Assembly (NCBI GenBank): GCA_964503275.1
Contig: CAZCZO010000003.1
Location: forward strand, 62,001 to 126,000
Reading direction: 5' to 3'
DNA: 64,000 nt
Origin: DASRAP01 sp964503275
GTDB lineage: Bacteria > Gemmatimonadota > Gemmatimonadetes > Gemmatimonadales > Gemmatimonadaceae
The notes beneath the pieces are model-generated. The model was given only the letters and a program-made list of their open reading frames with translations. It searched no databases and was not told the origin of the DNA. A program made the translations under genes and the position numbers. Numbering within the stretch: position 1 is the stretch's first letter; each line of letters opens with the position of its first letter. This document shows positions 33,031 through 41,109 of the stretch, one piece after another.

Positions 33031-34050
33031 ATGGACCAGCTTGAATCTATTGAGGAGCGCGGCGTCGGCGCGCCACTGCCGGCCGTGCCGCAGCCACCCT
33101 GGTGGCTCCCCGGCCCCCATCTGCCGACGGTCTGGGGCAAGCTGGCCCGCCGCGTGCCCATGCCCCCGACGCGGCGCGAGCAGTGGCCGTTACCCGACGG
33201 CGATGTCATGAGTGTCGAGCGCCTCGACGCCGGGCCGGGGGTGCCGCGCGTGGTGCTCTTCCATGGATTGGAGGGCAGTACACGGTCCAGCTACGCCCGG
33301 GCACTGCTCTGGGCGGCGCGGGCGCGGGGCTGGGGCGCCGACCTCGTGCTCTGGCGGACCTGCGATGGGGCGATGGTCAACCGGGTGCCGCGGGCGTATC
33401 ACAGCGGCGCGTCCGACGACGCCGACTTCGCCCTGCGGCGCATTGCCGCCGAGGATCCGGCACGCCCCCTGCTCGTGGTGGGGGTCTCGCTGGGCGGGAA
33501 TGTGCTCTGCAAGTGGCTCGGCGAGCAGGGCGCGAATGCGCCGCCACAGGTCCGTGGCGCGGTGGCGGTCTCCGTGCCCTTCGACCTGGCGCGCTGCGCG
33601 CGGCAGATCGAGCGCGGGTTCGCGCGGGTGTACGGTCGCTTCTTCGTGCGCTCGCTGCGGGCGAAGACGCTCGCGAAGCTGGAGCGGTTCCCGGGGATCG
33701 TCGATGCAGCGGCGCTGGCGCGGGTACGTACGATCTGGGAGTTCGATGATGTGGTCACCGCGCCGATCCATGGGTTCCGTGACGCGGCGGATTACTACAC
33801 GCGCTGCAGTGCGCTGCGTTTCCTGCCGACGGTTCGGGTGCCCACCCTGCTGTTCAATGCGGTGGATGACCCGTTCCTGCCCGTCGCGGTGCTCGACGAG
33901 GTGCGCGCGGTGGCCGCGACGAACCCAGCGCTGCGGTGCCACTTTCCCAGTTACGGCGGGCACGTCGGCTTCGTGGCAGGTGCCGTGCCGTGGGCCGCGA
34001 AGTATTGGATGGAGGAAACAGTGCTGGCGTGGGGAGCGGAGCTGCTGTAG
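33031..34050 (+). CDS. YheT-type alpha/beta hydrolase
   Basis: 339 aa, start ATG 33031 with GAGGAG seven nt upstream. COG0429-like hydrolase: WWLPGPHLPTVWGKL near the N-terminus is a family hallmark. LFHGLEGSTRSSYARAL is the oxyanion region, the nucleophile Ser is in GVSLGGNVLCKWLGE, the acid is in NAVDDPFLPV and the His is in YGGHVGF. The natural substrate of this family is uncertain (esters or lipids). Confidence 0.9.
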   Translation: MDQLESIEERGVGAPLPAVPQPPWWLPGPHLPTVWGKLARRVPMPPTRREQWPLPDGDVMSVERLDAGPGVPRVVLFHGLEGSTRSSYARALLWAARARGWGADLVLWRTCDGAMVNRVPRAYHSGASDDADFALRRIAAEDPARPLLVVGVSLGGNVLCKWLGEQGANAPPQVRGAVAVSVPFDLARCARQIERGFARVYGRFFVRSLRAKTLAKLERFPGIVDAAALARVRTIWEFDDVVTAPIHGFRDAADYYTRCSALRFLPTVRVPTLLFNAVDDPFLPVAVLDEVRAVAATNPALRCHFPSYGGHVGFVAGAVPWAAKYWMEETVLAWGAELL

Positions 34051-34172
34051 CGGTGTACCAACACGCAACCACGCCGCGCGGGCGCTCGGCGGCCCACGCC
34101 CCTAGCCCTCCGCGGCACGCGCGGGACAGATTCGTGTACCTCACCATCTCCTTCCTTTCCTTGGCCCGACCT

Positions 34173-34685
34173 ATGCGTGTCCTGACCCCACTGCTCCTGG
34201 GTGCCCTGCTCAGCGTCGCGACCACTCCGGTCCATGCACAGGACCCGACCGGGGGCGCCGTCCGGCGCACCGTCATCTCGGCGAACCCGTTCGGCCTGCT
34301 GCTGGATCTGTTCAATGCCGAACTGGAGATCGCCACCACCCCGTCGGTGACGGTGGGGGCCGGCGGATCCACCTTCTCGCGGAGCGATGACCGCTACGTG
34401 AACGCAGACGTCTTCGCGCGGTACTACCCGTCGGGTCAGGCCTTCGACGGGTGGAACCTCGGCGTCAAGCTGGGCGTGACATCGATCAGCCCGGAGGACG
34501 ACGCCGTGAAGGGTGGCACCCACTTCGGGTATGGCTTCGATGTGAATCACACGTGGATGGTGGGTGCCGACGATCGGCTCGCCATCAGTGCGGGATTCGG
34601 ACTCAAACGGATCGTGGGTGCCCCGAGCGACTTCGCGCAGTACATCCCCACGGTCCGGGTCATCAACGTGGGCTGGCGCTTCTGA
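34173..34685 (+). CDS. Small outer-membrane beta-barrel protein
   Basis: 170 aa with a signal peptide ending ATTPVHAQ. Strand-like repeats such as LLLDLFNAELEIATTPSVTVG, FGYGFDVNHTWMV and LAISAGFGLKRIVG, and the C-terminal VRVINVGWRF ending in Phe, fit an 8-stranded porin-like barrel (DUF3575-like). Function unknown. The frame is open upstream but the ATG at 34173 gives the signal peptide. Confidence 0.75.
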   Translation: MRVLTPLLLGALLSVATTPVHAQDPTGGAVRRTVISANPFGLLLDLFNAELEIATTPSVTVGAGGSTFSRSDDRYVNADVFARYYPSGQAFDGWNLGVKLGVTSISPEDDAVKGGTHFGYGFDVNHTWMVGADDRLAISAGFGLKRIVGAPSDFAQYIPTVRVINVGWRF

Positions 34686-34698
34686 CCGACCGATGAGC

Positions 34699-34731
34699 GC
34701 TGCGGAGCAGAGGCACATCTTGCTCCGCAGC
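34699..34731. terminator. Bidirectional hairpin between barrel and VOC genes
   Basis: 11-bp perfect stem GCTGCGGAGCA (34699-34709) with 34721-34731; 11-nt loop. Confidence 0.65.
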
Positions 34732-34758
34732 CCTCACACGAGACGGTCGTACGGCGCG

Positions 34759-35151
34759 CTACGCGCTCAGTGGCGTGGACACGCCGAGCTTGAAGCCGTC
34801 CAGATCACGGAACTGGAACATGCGCGTGCCCCACGGGCGGTCGGTCGGCTCGTCGATGAGCGTGCCACCCGCGGCGGCAATGCGGGCGGCGGCGGCATCG
34901 ACATCGGCCGGGGCGGCGACGTTGATCTGCAGGTAGAAGCCCTGCCCCTTGATGCGGTCCCAGCCAAGCTTTCCGTCGTCTTGGTTGAGCACGATGTTGC
35001 AGTTGCCGGCCTGGACCACGGCCGAGACGACGCGGCCCTCGTGCTCCCAGGTATTGGCCACGTTGAAGCCGATCGCGTCGCGATAGAAGCGGAGCGAGGC
35101 GTCGAGATCCTTACAGGTGATGGAACAGGAGAGGGTGGTGGCGTTGAGCAT
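34759..35151 (-). CDS. VOC-superfamily (glyoxalase/dioxygenase fold) protein
   Basis: 130 aa with two beta-alpha-beta-beta-beta modules. The first has LSCSITCKDLDASLRFYRD and the second GFYLQINVAAPADVDAAAAR and TRMFQFRDLDGFKLGV. A metal-ligand set is not obvious (the usual first His is in a SCSITC strand without His), so a binding role is as likely as catalysis. It appears monocistronic. Confidence 0.85.
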   Translation of the reverse strand: MLNATTLSCSITCKDLDASLRFYRDAIGFNVANTWEHEGRVVSAVVQAGNCNIVLNQDDGKLGWDRIKGQGFYLQINVAAPADVDAAAARIAAAGGTLIDEPTDRPWGTRMFQFRDLDGFKLGVSTPLSA

Positions 35152-35250
35152 GGGAGGAGTTGAGAGGGGCGAGAGGGGTCGTTGGGTTGAAGATACTGGT
35201 GGTCCTGCGCCGCCGCCGCAGCGGACCCCCGGGTTCGCCGCTCGACTGCC

Positions 35251-37134
35251 TCACGAGCGTTCGCGCACCGACGTGGGTTCCTGCAGCTCCCGTCGAAGCT
35301 CCTGCACCGCATCGACATGCCGCTGCAGGTCGCGCAGCACATCCATCTGCTCGGTGAGCACGCCGGGCTGCGTCTGGCCAGCTTCGAGGCGCAGCAGGTC
35401 GAGTCGGATGGATTCGAGCGCGGCGATGGTCGTGCCAAGTCGCTGCTGTACACGGTCCTGCTCGTCGGCCAACGCTTGGCGCGAGGCGTCGTGCGCCGGT
35501 GACGCCGCCGCGGCCCGCAACTGCCGCTGCTCGCCGCTCAGCGCCAGTGCGCGGGCACGCAGCGTGGCCGCCTCTGCGGCCAGGGCCGCAGCGACGGCGG
35601 GCAGCGCCGGCAGCTGCTCACGCGCGGACTGCGGCAGACGGGCCAGGATCTGTTCCGCCGCCTGACCCAGCAACACTTCGGTGGGCGCATCGGCCGGAAG
35701 CGCCCGCGGCATCGCGTTGGGACGTCCGCCCAACCATCCCACCAGGCGCTCGGCCAGCGGCTTGCGCACGACGCTGTACCACCACGCGGACAGCGTCCCG
35801 CCGCGGCGCGCGGTGTTGAGACCGCGGTGCACCAGCAGGGGCGGCAGCAGCAAGCTGAGGATGCCGATCGGGCCTTGGATCAGGTCCGGAAGGCCCGCGC
35901 TGCTCAGTGTCCCTTGCGCCAAGGCCAGCCCGAAGCCGGCCAGCAACAAACTGAAGGCGTTGAGCCGCGATGCCGGTTGATCCGGGACCACGGGGGGCGG
36001 CGCGATGGCGTCGGCCACGTCAGCGGCGCTGGCGCCTTCGCGCAGCGCGCGGCGGGCGGCGACCAGTGTTTCGCCCGCCCGCAGCGCCGTGGCGGTCGTG
36101 ACGCCCGCCAGCACGGCCTGCACGATCCCGGTCATCATCGCGCGGCCGAGCCAGCCAGACGACTCGCCGAGCACGAAGAAGACACCGCAGAGCGCGATGA
36201 CGAATGTCCAGTCCAGCAGGGCCAGCGTCCCCTGCGCGGCCGCGCGGGCCGGGCGCGCTTCGACAGCCAGCTCGGCGCCGTCCGGGCTGCGTTCGATCGC
36301 CGCCACGAAGGCCGCCGCGCTGGCAAAGCGGTCGGCTGGCGCGGGGGCCAAGCACTGGTCGATCGCGTCGGCGAGGGCGGCCGGCAGACGCGGCGCGTGC
36401 TGTCGTACGCTGGCGGCCGGCTGCGTCTGCTGCTGCACCATCACCGCGATCGCGTTGCGCCCCTCATAGGGATGCCGTCCCGTGGCCGCGACGTACAGCG
36501 TCACGCCCAGCGCATACAGGTCGGCACGCCCATCGAGCACTTCGCCCAGGGCCTGCTCGGGCGCCATGTAGCGTGCCGTGCCCATCACCTCGCCGGTGGC
36601 TGGGGTGCTGGTGCCACTGCCCGCGCGGGGCTCCTGCCACGCGATGCCGAAGTCGGTGATCAGTGCGCGGCCGGTGCCCTGCTCGAGCAGGATGTTCTCG
36701 GGCTTCACATCGCGGTGCACCACGCCGCGCTCGTGCGCGTAGGCCAACGCCCAGCCGATCTCGCGGCCGACCCGGCGGAGCTGCTCTGCGGTGAGCGGCC
36801 CGGCGCGGCGCAGTCGCTCCGCCAGCGTCTCGCCCGGCACGTAGCCCATGACGAACCAGGCCAGGTCGCCGGCCTCGGCGACTTCATGGATCGGGACGAT
36901 GTGCGGATGGAAGCACTGCGCGGCCGTGCGCGCCTCGCGCAGGAAGCGCCGGCGCATGTCGTCGCGCGCGGCCAGGTGCGGCGCCAGCAGTTTGATGGCC
37001 ACCGGACGCTCCAACTGCACATCGCGCGCGAGGTAGACCACCCCCATCCCACCGCGTCCGAGCTCTTGCTCAAGGGAGAAGCGGCCGGCGACGGCCGCTT
37101 GCAGGGCGAGGAAGGCGAGGTCGGGTGACGTCAT
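35251..37134 (-). CDS. Membrane Ser/Thr protein kinase with C-terminal coiled coil
   Basis: 627 aa. The N-terminal Hanks-type kinase has the glycine loop ELGRGGMGVVYLA, the Lys in VAIKLLAP, HRDVKPEN, DFGIAW and APEQALGE, so it should be active. After about residue 300 come hydrophobic segments (WTFVIALCGVFFVLG, FSLLLAGFGLALAQG and SLLLPPLLVHRGL), then from about 530 to the end a helical Gln/Arg/Glu-rich coiled coil (EQDRVQQRLGTTIAALESI). There is no PASTA or other known sensor domain; the coiled coil lies after the membrane segments and may be the partner-binding part. Neighbours give no substrate. Confidence 0.88.
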   Translation of the reverse strand: MTSPDLAFLALQAAVAGRFSLEQELGRGGMGVVYLARDVQLERPVAIKLLAPHLAARDDMRRRFLREARTAAQCFHPHIVPIHEVAEAGDLAWFVMGYVPGETLAERLRRAGPLTAEQLRRVGREIGWALAYAHERGVVHRDVKPENILLEQGTGRALITDFGIAWQEPRAGSGTSTPATGEVMGTARYMAPEQALGEVLDGRADLYALGVTLYVAATGRHPYEGRNAIAVMVQQQTQPAASVRQHAPRLPAALADAIDQCLAPAPADRFASAAAFVAAIERSPDGAELAVEARPARAAAQGTLALLDWTFVIALCGVFFVLGESSGWLGRAMMTGIVQAVLAGVTTATALRAGETLVAARRALREGASAADVADAIAPPPVVPDQPASRLNAFSLLLAGFGLALAQGTLSSAGLPDLIQGPIGILSLLLPPLLVHRGLNTARRGGTLSAWWYSVVRKPLAERLVGWLGGRPNAMPRALPADAPTEVLLGQAAEQILARLPQSAREQLPALPAVAAALAAEAATLRARALALSGEQRQLRAAAASPAHDASRQALADEQDRVQQRLGTTIAALESIRLDLLRLEAGQTQPGVLTEQMDVLRDLQRHVDAVQELRRELQEPTSVRERS

Positions 37135-37237
37135 CGATCTGTGTACGGGTCGCGCCGCTCGGTCGGTTTCGCGCTGATCGCTGCCGGCGCCTCAGCGCCC
37201 CGCGAGGCACGCATCTGTCGCGATGTCGAGCAGGGCG

Positions 37238-37534
37238 TCATGTCGCGTGTTCGCCCTCCACCCGCTGCAACCCCTCCACCTGCCCGGCCTCGTTCAGCAG
37301 TAGTGCGAAGCGATGCCCCATCACGAAGTCCGGTGCTGCCATCAGCTCGCGGATACGGGTGCGCACCGGCGTGTTGACGACGGCGAGCCATTCGTAGCGG
37401 GGTTCGCCGTGATCGTCCACCCGAACTTGCAGCGCCACCGAACTCTTGGTGCTTCCGCGGCCGGAGCGAGGACCATTGATCTGGACATCGACGAGTGTGG
37501 CCTCGAGCGATTGAAAGACCCGCTTCTTGGGCAT
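37238..37534 (-). CDS. Small hypothetical protein
   Basis: 98 aa starting MPKKRVFQSLEATLVDVQIN. It looks beta-rich (KSSVALQVRVDDHG, YEWLAVVNTPVRTRI, FALLLNEAGQVEGLQR) and could be a small OB-like or barrel fold, but no family is recognised. No clear ribosome-binding site. It follows the 46-aa ORF at 37586-37726 on the same strand by about 50 bp. Confidence 0.45.
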   Translation of the reverse strand: MPKKRVFQSLEATLVDVQINGPRSGRGSTKSSVALQVRVDDHGEPRYEWLAVVNTPVRTRIRELMAAPDFVMGHRFALLLNEAGQVEGLQRVEGEHAT

Positions 37535-37585
37535 GGCGTCGGGAAAGATGTCGGTCGATGATCGGGACGACCGGTCAGTGTGCCT

Positions 37586-37726
37586 TCAGAACGGTAGCTC
37601 GTCCGCGCCGTCATGGCATTCCTCGTCGGGCGCATTCCAATCGGGCACTTCCCGAGACGCCTCCTCAGCGGAGCGAAACAGCATGAGGGCCAACTCCTCG
37701 TTGCTGGGAATGTCGCGATCGGCCAT
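37586..37726 (-). CDS. 46-aa acidic microprotein with SSB-like C-terminal tip
   Basis: Too short for normal calling. It starts MADRDIPSNEELALMLFRSA and ends CHDGADELPF. The acidic tail finishing in D-E-L-P-F resembles the C-terminal tip of single-stranded-DNA-binding protein (D-D-D-I-P-F), which binds many repair proteins, but there is no OB fold here. No strong ribosome-binding site. Whether it is expressed is unknown. Confidence 0.35.
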   Translation of the reverse strand: MADRDIPSNEELALMLFRSAEEASREVPDWNAPDEECHDGADELPF

Positions 37727-37761
37727 GAGGCGTTGGTTTGGGTATTCCTCAACCTGACCGA

Positions 37762-37774
37762 GGGGTCTGACCCC
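37762..37774. repeat. GGGGTC-T-GACCCC palindrome
   Basis: Perfect 13-bp odd palindrome between the microprotein ORF and the dienelactone hydrolase gene. Only one copy was noticed in the window. Similar GGGGTC/GACCCC hairpins occur in REP-type or transposase-linked repeats of other bacteria. Confidence 0.3.
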
Positions 37775-37863
37775 AAGCCTCGTCCTCGCAGGGCACCCGT
37801 CGCCCGGTTTCGATATTCTTTATAGGTGACTGCAGTTCCCTCTTTGCCCCAATCGAGCCCGTG

Positions 37864-38784
37864 ATGCCCCGCCACCTCCTCTCCTTCGCCGCCGGCCTCG
37901 CCTGCGCCGCCCTCGGCGCCGCGGCCTTCCTCTCCCGTCCGGTCGCCAGCGTCGCGGCGCCGTCCGACGAGCACGCCGAGCACAGCGCCCACACGGGGGC
38001 GGCGAGTGGTCTTGTGCAGGACACCACCATCCCCGCCGGTGCGGGCACCGTCGCCGCCCGCCTCGCGGCCTCGCCGCGCCACGCCGAGTGGGTCAAGATC
38101 GCCGTTCCCGGCATGGACTCGATCATGGCGTGGGTCGTGTACCCAGAGCGTCGCGACAACGCGCCCGTGGTGGTCGTCATCCACGAGATCTTCGGACTGT
38201 CCTCCTGGGTACGCGGCGTGGCCGACCAAGCGGCGGCCGACGGCTTCATCGCCATCGCGCCCGACCTCCTGTCCATTGAGCGCGGCGGCGCCACGAGCGA
38301 CTCGCTGCCGACCGACTCGGCGCGCGCGCTCATCCAGCGGGTGACGCCCGACAAGATGAGTGCGATGGTCGCCGCCACGGGGCAGTACGGGATGTCCCTG
38401 CCGGCGGCGAAGAAGGTCTATGGCGTGGTGGGCTACTGCTGGGGCGGCACCGCCTCGTGGAACCACGCGATCGCGGCGGCGCCAGGACTCGGCGCGGCGG
38501 TCGTCTACTACGGCGGGCTCGCCGCGAATGCACTCCCGCGTCTCGCCAGCGTCAAAGTCCCGGTCCTCGGCCTCTACGGCCAGAACGACCAGCGGGTCAA
38601 CGCCACCATCCCCGCCATCGACTCGACGATGAAGGCGCTGGGCAAGCCCTACCGCTACTCCATCTACGACGGCGCAGGCCACGGCTTCCTGCGGGCACAG
38701 GACGGCAACGAGGCCAACGCGGCGGCGGCGAAGCAGGCCTGGCCGGCGACGGTAGCCTTCTTCAAGCAGCACCTTGGACGCTAA
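37864..38784 (+). CDS. Dienelactone-hydrolase family protein, exported
   Basis: 306 aa from ATG 37864 (a GTG precedes it directly). An N-terminal hydrophobic segment (LLSFAAGLACAALGAAAFL) is a signal or anchor. The catalytic triad is visible: Cys in GVVGYCWGGTASWN, Asp in GLYGQNDQRV and His in DGAGHGFLRA. The family includes carboxymethylenebutenolidase and broad esterases; the substrate is not indicated. A strong intrinsic terminator follows. Confidence 0.9.
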   Translation: MPRHLLSFAAGLACAALGAAAFLSRPVASVAAPSDEHAEHSAHTGAASGLVQDTTIPAGAGTVAARLAASPRHAEWVKIAVPGMDSIMAWVVYPERRDNAPVVVVIHEIFGLSSWVRGVADQAAADGFIAIAPDLLSIERGGATSDSLPTDSARALIQRVTPDKMSAMVAATGQYGMSLPAAKKVYGVVGYCWGGTASWNHAIAAAPGLGAAVVYYGGLAANALPRLASVKVPVLGLYGQNDQRVNATIPAIDSTMKALGKPYRYSIYDGAGHGFLRAQDGNEANAAAAKQAWPATVAFFKQHLGR

Positions 38785-38805
38785 CTAGCACCACTACAAA
38801 ATCAC

Positions 38806-38838
38806 GAAGGCGCCATCTGAGCATCAGATGGCGCCTTC
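38806..38838 (+). terminator. Intrinsic terminator after the dienelactone hydrolase gene
   Basis: 15-bp perfect stem (38806-38820 and 38824-38838) with a GCA loop, then TTCGTCTT. Confidence 0.8.
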
Positions 38839-38856
38839 TTCGTCTTGGGCCGCGAT

Positions 38857-39150
38857 TCACCCCTCCCCCTTCACCCCCATCAGCCACACCTGCACCCATT
38901 CGGGCCAGTTCCCGCTCCACTCAAAGAAGTCCTCGTAGTACACCAGCCCGGCCTCCTCCAGCTCGTCCACCAGCGTGGTCACGTGCTCGCCATACAGCGG
39001 GCCCACCACGATGAGGTCGCCCTCCACCCGGAAATCGTCGGCGGTGAGCGCAAAGCGCTCGTCCATGGCGGCGCGCGTCAACCCCGAGCGGTCGAAGGCC
39101 TCGCGGCGGATACACACACTGGGCTGGTCGCCCGTCAGCGGAATCGGCAT
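38857..39150 (-). CDS. Small conserved-looking hypothetical protein
   Basis: 97 aa from ATG 39150. Predicted cytoplasmic, acidic, with two helices and strands: LTADDFRVEGDLIVVGPLYG then LVDELEEAGLVYYEDFFEW and a Trp-rich end (GNWPEWVQVWLMGV). The family is not recognised. It is divergent from mnmG with only 36 bp between starts. Confidence 0.6.
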   Translation of the reverse strand: MPIPLTGDQPSVCIRREAFDRSGLTRAAMDERFALTADDFRVEGDLIVVGPLYGEHVTTLVDELEEAGLVYYEDFFEWSGNWPEWVQVWLMGVKGEG

Positions 39151-39174
39151 TGGCCCCAACCTACGTGCCCTGCA

Positions 39175-39180
39175 CATACT
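39175..39180 (+). promoter_or_regulatory. -10-like element for leaderless mnmG
   Basis: CATACT, then TCAGCA (6 nt), then the mnmG ATG at 39187. No Shine-Dalgarno sequence precedes the ATG. Confidence 0.45.
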
Positions 39181-39186
39181 TCAGCA

Positions 39187-41109
39187 ATGCACGCGGACGC
39201 GTTCGATGTCGTGGTGATCGGCGGCGGCCACGCGGGGGCTGAGGCCGCCGCACTGGCCGCGCGGGCCGGCGCACGCACGGCGCTCGTCACCTCGGCGCTC
39301 GAGACCATCGGCCAGATGTCCTGCAATCCCGCCATCGGCGGCATTGCGAAGGGCACGGTGGTGCGCGAGGTCGACGCGCTGGGCGGCATCATGGGTCGCG
39401 CCACGGACCGCGCGACGCTGCAGTTCCGCATGCTCAACCGGAGCAAGGGCCCGGCGGTGTGGGCCCCACGCGCGCAGGCAGACCGGGCGCGCTACCGCGT
39501 GGCCGTCCGCGCCGAACTGGAACGGCTACCGAACCTGCGCTTGGTGCAGGGCACCGTGGCGGGGCTGCTCATCGAAGGCGGGGCGGTGGCTGGAGTGCGC
39601 ACCATCGAGGGTCGCACGCTCCGGGCCCGCGCCGTGGTCATCACCACGGGGACCTTCCTCCGCGGCCGCATCCACATCGGCACCGACACCGCCATCGGCG
39701 GCGGGAGGGCGGGCGAGGCACCGACCACGCATCTCAGCGATCAGCTGCGCGACCTCGGCCTGCACACGGAGCGCTTCAAGACGGGCACGCCGCCGCGCAT
39801 CGACGGGCGCACGGTCGACTTCGCCCGCTGCGAGCGGCAGGACTCCGAGCTGGAGGACTTCGACTACGCCTGGTCCGTGTTCTGGACCACGCCCCGCGTG
39901 GTCGATGGGCGCAGCCGGCACCCCGAGCAGCGGCCCTGCTGGATCACCTGGGCCGGCGCTGCGACCAAGGCGGTGGTGGCGTCCGCACTGGAACGCAGCG
40001 CGATGTACGGCGGCGCCATCGCCACGCGCGGGCCGCGCTACTGTCCGTCGATCGAGGACAAGGTGCTGCGCTTCCCCGACGCGGAGCGGCATCAGGTGTT
40101 CCTCGAGCCCGAGGGCGAGGACACGCACGAGCTCTACGTGAATGGGCTCTCGACCTCGCTGCCCATCGACGACCAGCTGGCGATGCTGCGCGCCGTGCCC
40201 GGCCTCGAGCGTGCCGAGATGACGCGGGCGGGCTACGCGATCGAGTACGACTACGTGCCGCCCACGCAGCTCAGCGCGACGCTGAGCGTCAAGCAACTGC
40301 CCGGGCTCTACCTCGCCGGGCAGATCAACGGCACCACGGGCTACGAGGAAGCCGCAGGGCAGGGGGCGCTGGCCGGTCTCAATGCAGCGCAGCACGCGCT
40401 GGGGCGGGAGCCCGTGCGCTTGGGCCGTGAGACCAGTTACATCGGGGTGCTGGTGGACGATCTCGTCACGCGCGGCGTGGACGAGCCCTACCGACTGTTC
40501 ACGTCGCGCTCGGAGTACCGGCTCACCGTGCGGCAGGACAACGCCCTGGCGCGCCTCGCACCCATCGCACGCGCCTGCGGCCTCTACACGCCCGCCGAAG
40601 CCGCGATCGTCGAGCAGCGCCTCTCGGCGGTGCAGGAGGCGACGCAATTGGCCGAGGCGACGTCGGTGCGACCCGATGCCGTTGCGCTGTTGCTGGCCGA
40701 GCGCGGATCGTCGCCGCTGGCGCACGCGGTGCGGGTGGCGGAGCTGGCCAAGCGCAACGAGGTAGGGCTCCGGGAGTTGTTCGCCCTGTGCGGCGTGGGC
40801 GCCTCGCTGCCGCGCGAGGCGTTGGTGAGCGCCGAGCTGGAGCTCAAGTACGCGGGGTATTTCGTGCGCGAGCGCGAGGCGGCGGACCGTATGGCACAGA
40901 TGGGCGAGTTCGCGCTCGACGTCGGGCTGGCCTACGAGACCTTCACCACGCTGTCGTTCGAGGCGCGGCAGAAGCTGGCCGCCCTGCGGCCGACGACACT
41001 GGCACAGGCCTCGCGGGTGCCGGGGATCTCGCCGGCTGACCTGCAGAACCTGGTGCTTGAGGTGGAGCGCGGACGACGGCAGGGCATGGCGACCAGCGGG
41101 TCGGCGTGA
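39187..41109 (+). CDS. mnmG: tRNA uridine-5-carboxymethylaminomethyl(34) synthesis enzyme MnmG
   Basis: 640 aa FAD enzyme that with MnmE installs the cmnm5 group on wobble U34 of several tRNAs. FAD loop VVVIGGGHAGAEAA at the N-terminus, SCNPAIGGIAKGT and LNRSKGPAVWAPRAQADR (GidA signature 1), FRTGTPPR-like FKTGTPPRIDGRT, GQINGTTGYEEAAGQG (signature 2) and RLFTSRSEYRL. The C-terminal helical MnmE-binding domain is complete. The frame is open upstream but the ATG at 39187 matches the family start. Followed by a membrane protein coupled by GTGA. Confidence 0.96.
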   Translation: MHADAFDVVVIGGGHAGAEAAALAARAGARTALVTSALETIGQMSCNPAIGGIAKGTVVREVDALGGIMGRATDRATLQFRMLNRSKGPAVWAPRAQADRARYRVAVRAELERLPNLRLVQGTVAGLLIEGGAVAGVRTIEGRTLRARAVVITTGTFLRGRIHIGTDTAIGGGRAGEAPTTHLSDQLRDLGLHTERFKTGTPPRIDGRTVDFARCERQDSELEDFDYAWSVFWTTPRVVDGRSRHPEQRPCWITWAGAATKAVVASALERSAMYGGAIATRGPRYCPSIEDKVLRFPDAERHQVFLEPEGEDTHELYVNGLSTSLPIDDQLAMLRAVPGLERAEMTRAGYAIEYDYVPPTQLSATLSVKQLPGLYLAGQINGTTGYEEAAGQGALAGLNAAQHALGREPVRLGRETSYIGVLVDDLVTRGVDEPYRLFTSRSEYRLTVRQDNALARLAPIARACGLYTPAEAAIVEQRLSAVQEATQLAEATSVRPDAVALLLAERGSSPLAHAVRVAELAKRNEVGLRELFALCGVGASLPREALVSAELELKYAGYFVREREAADRMAQMGEFALDVGLAYETFTTLSFEARQKLAALRPTTLAQASRVPGISPADLQNLVLEVERGRRQGMATSGSA

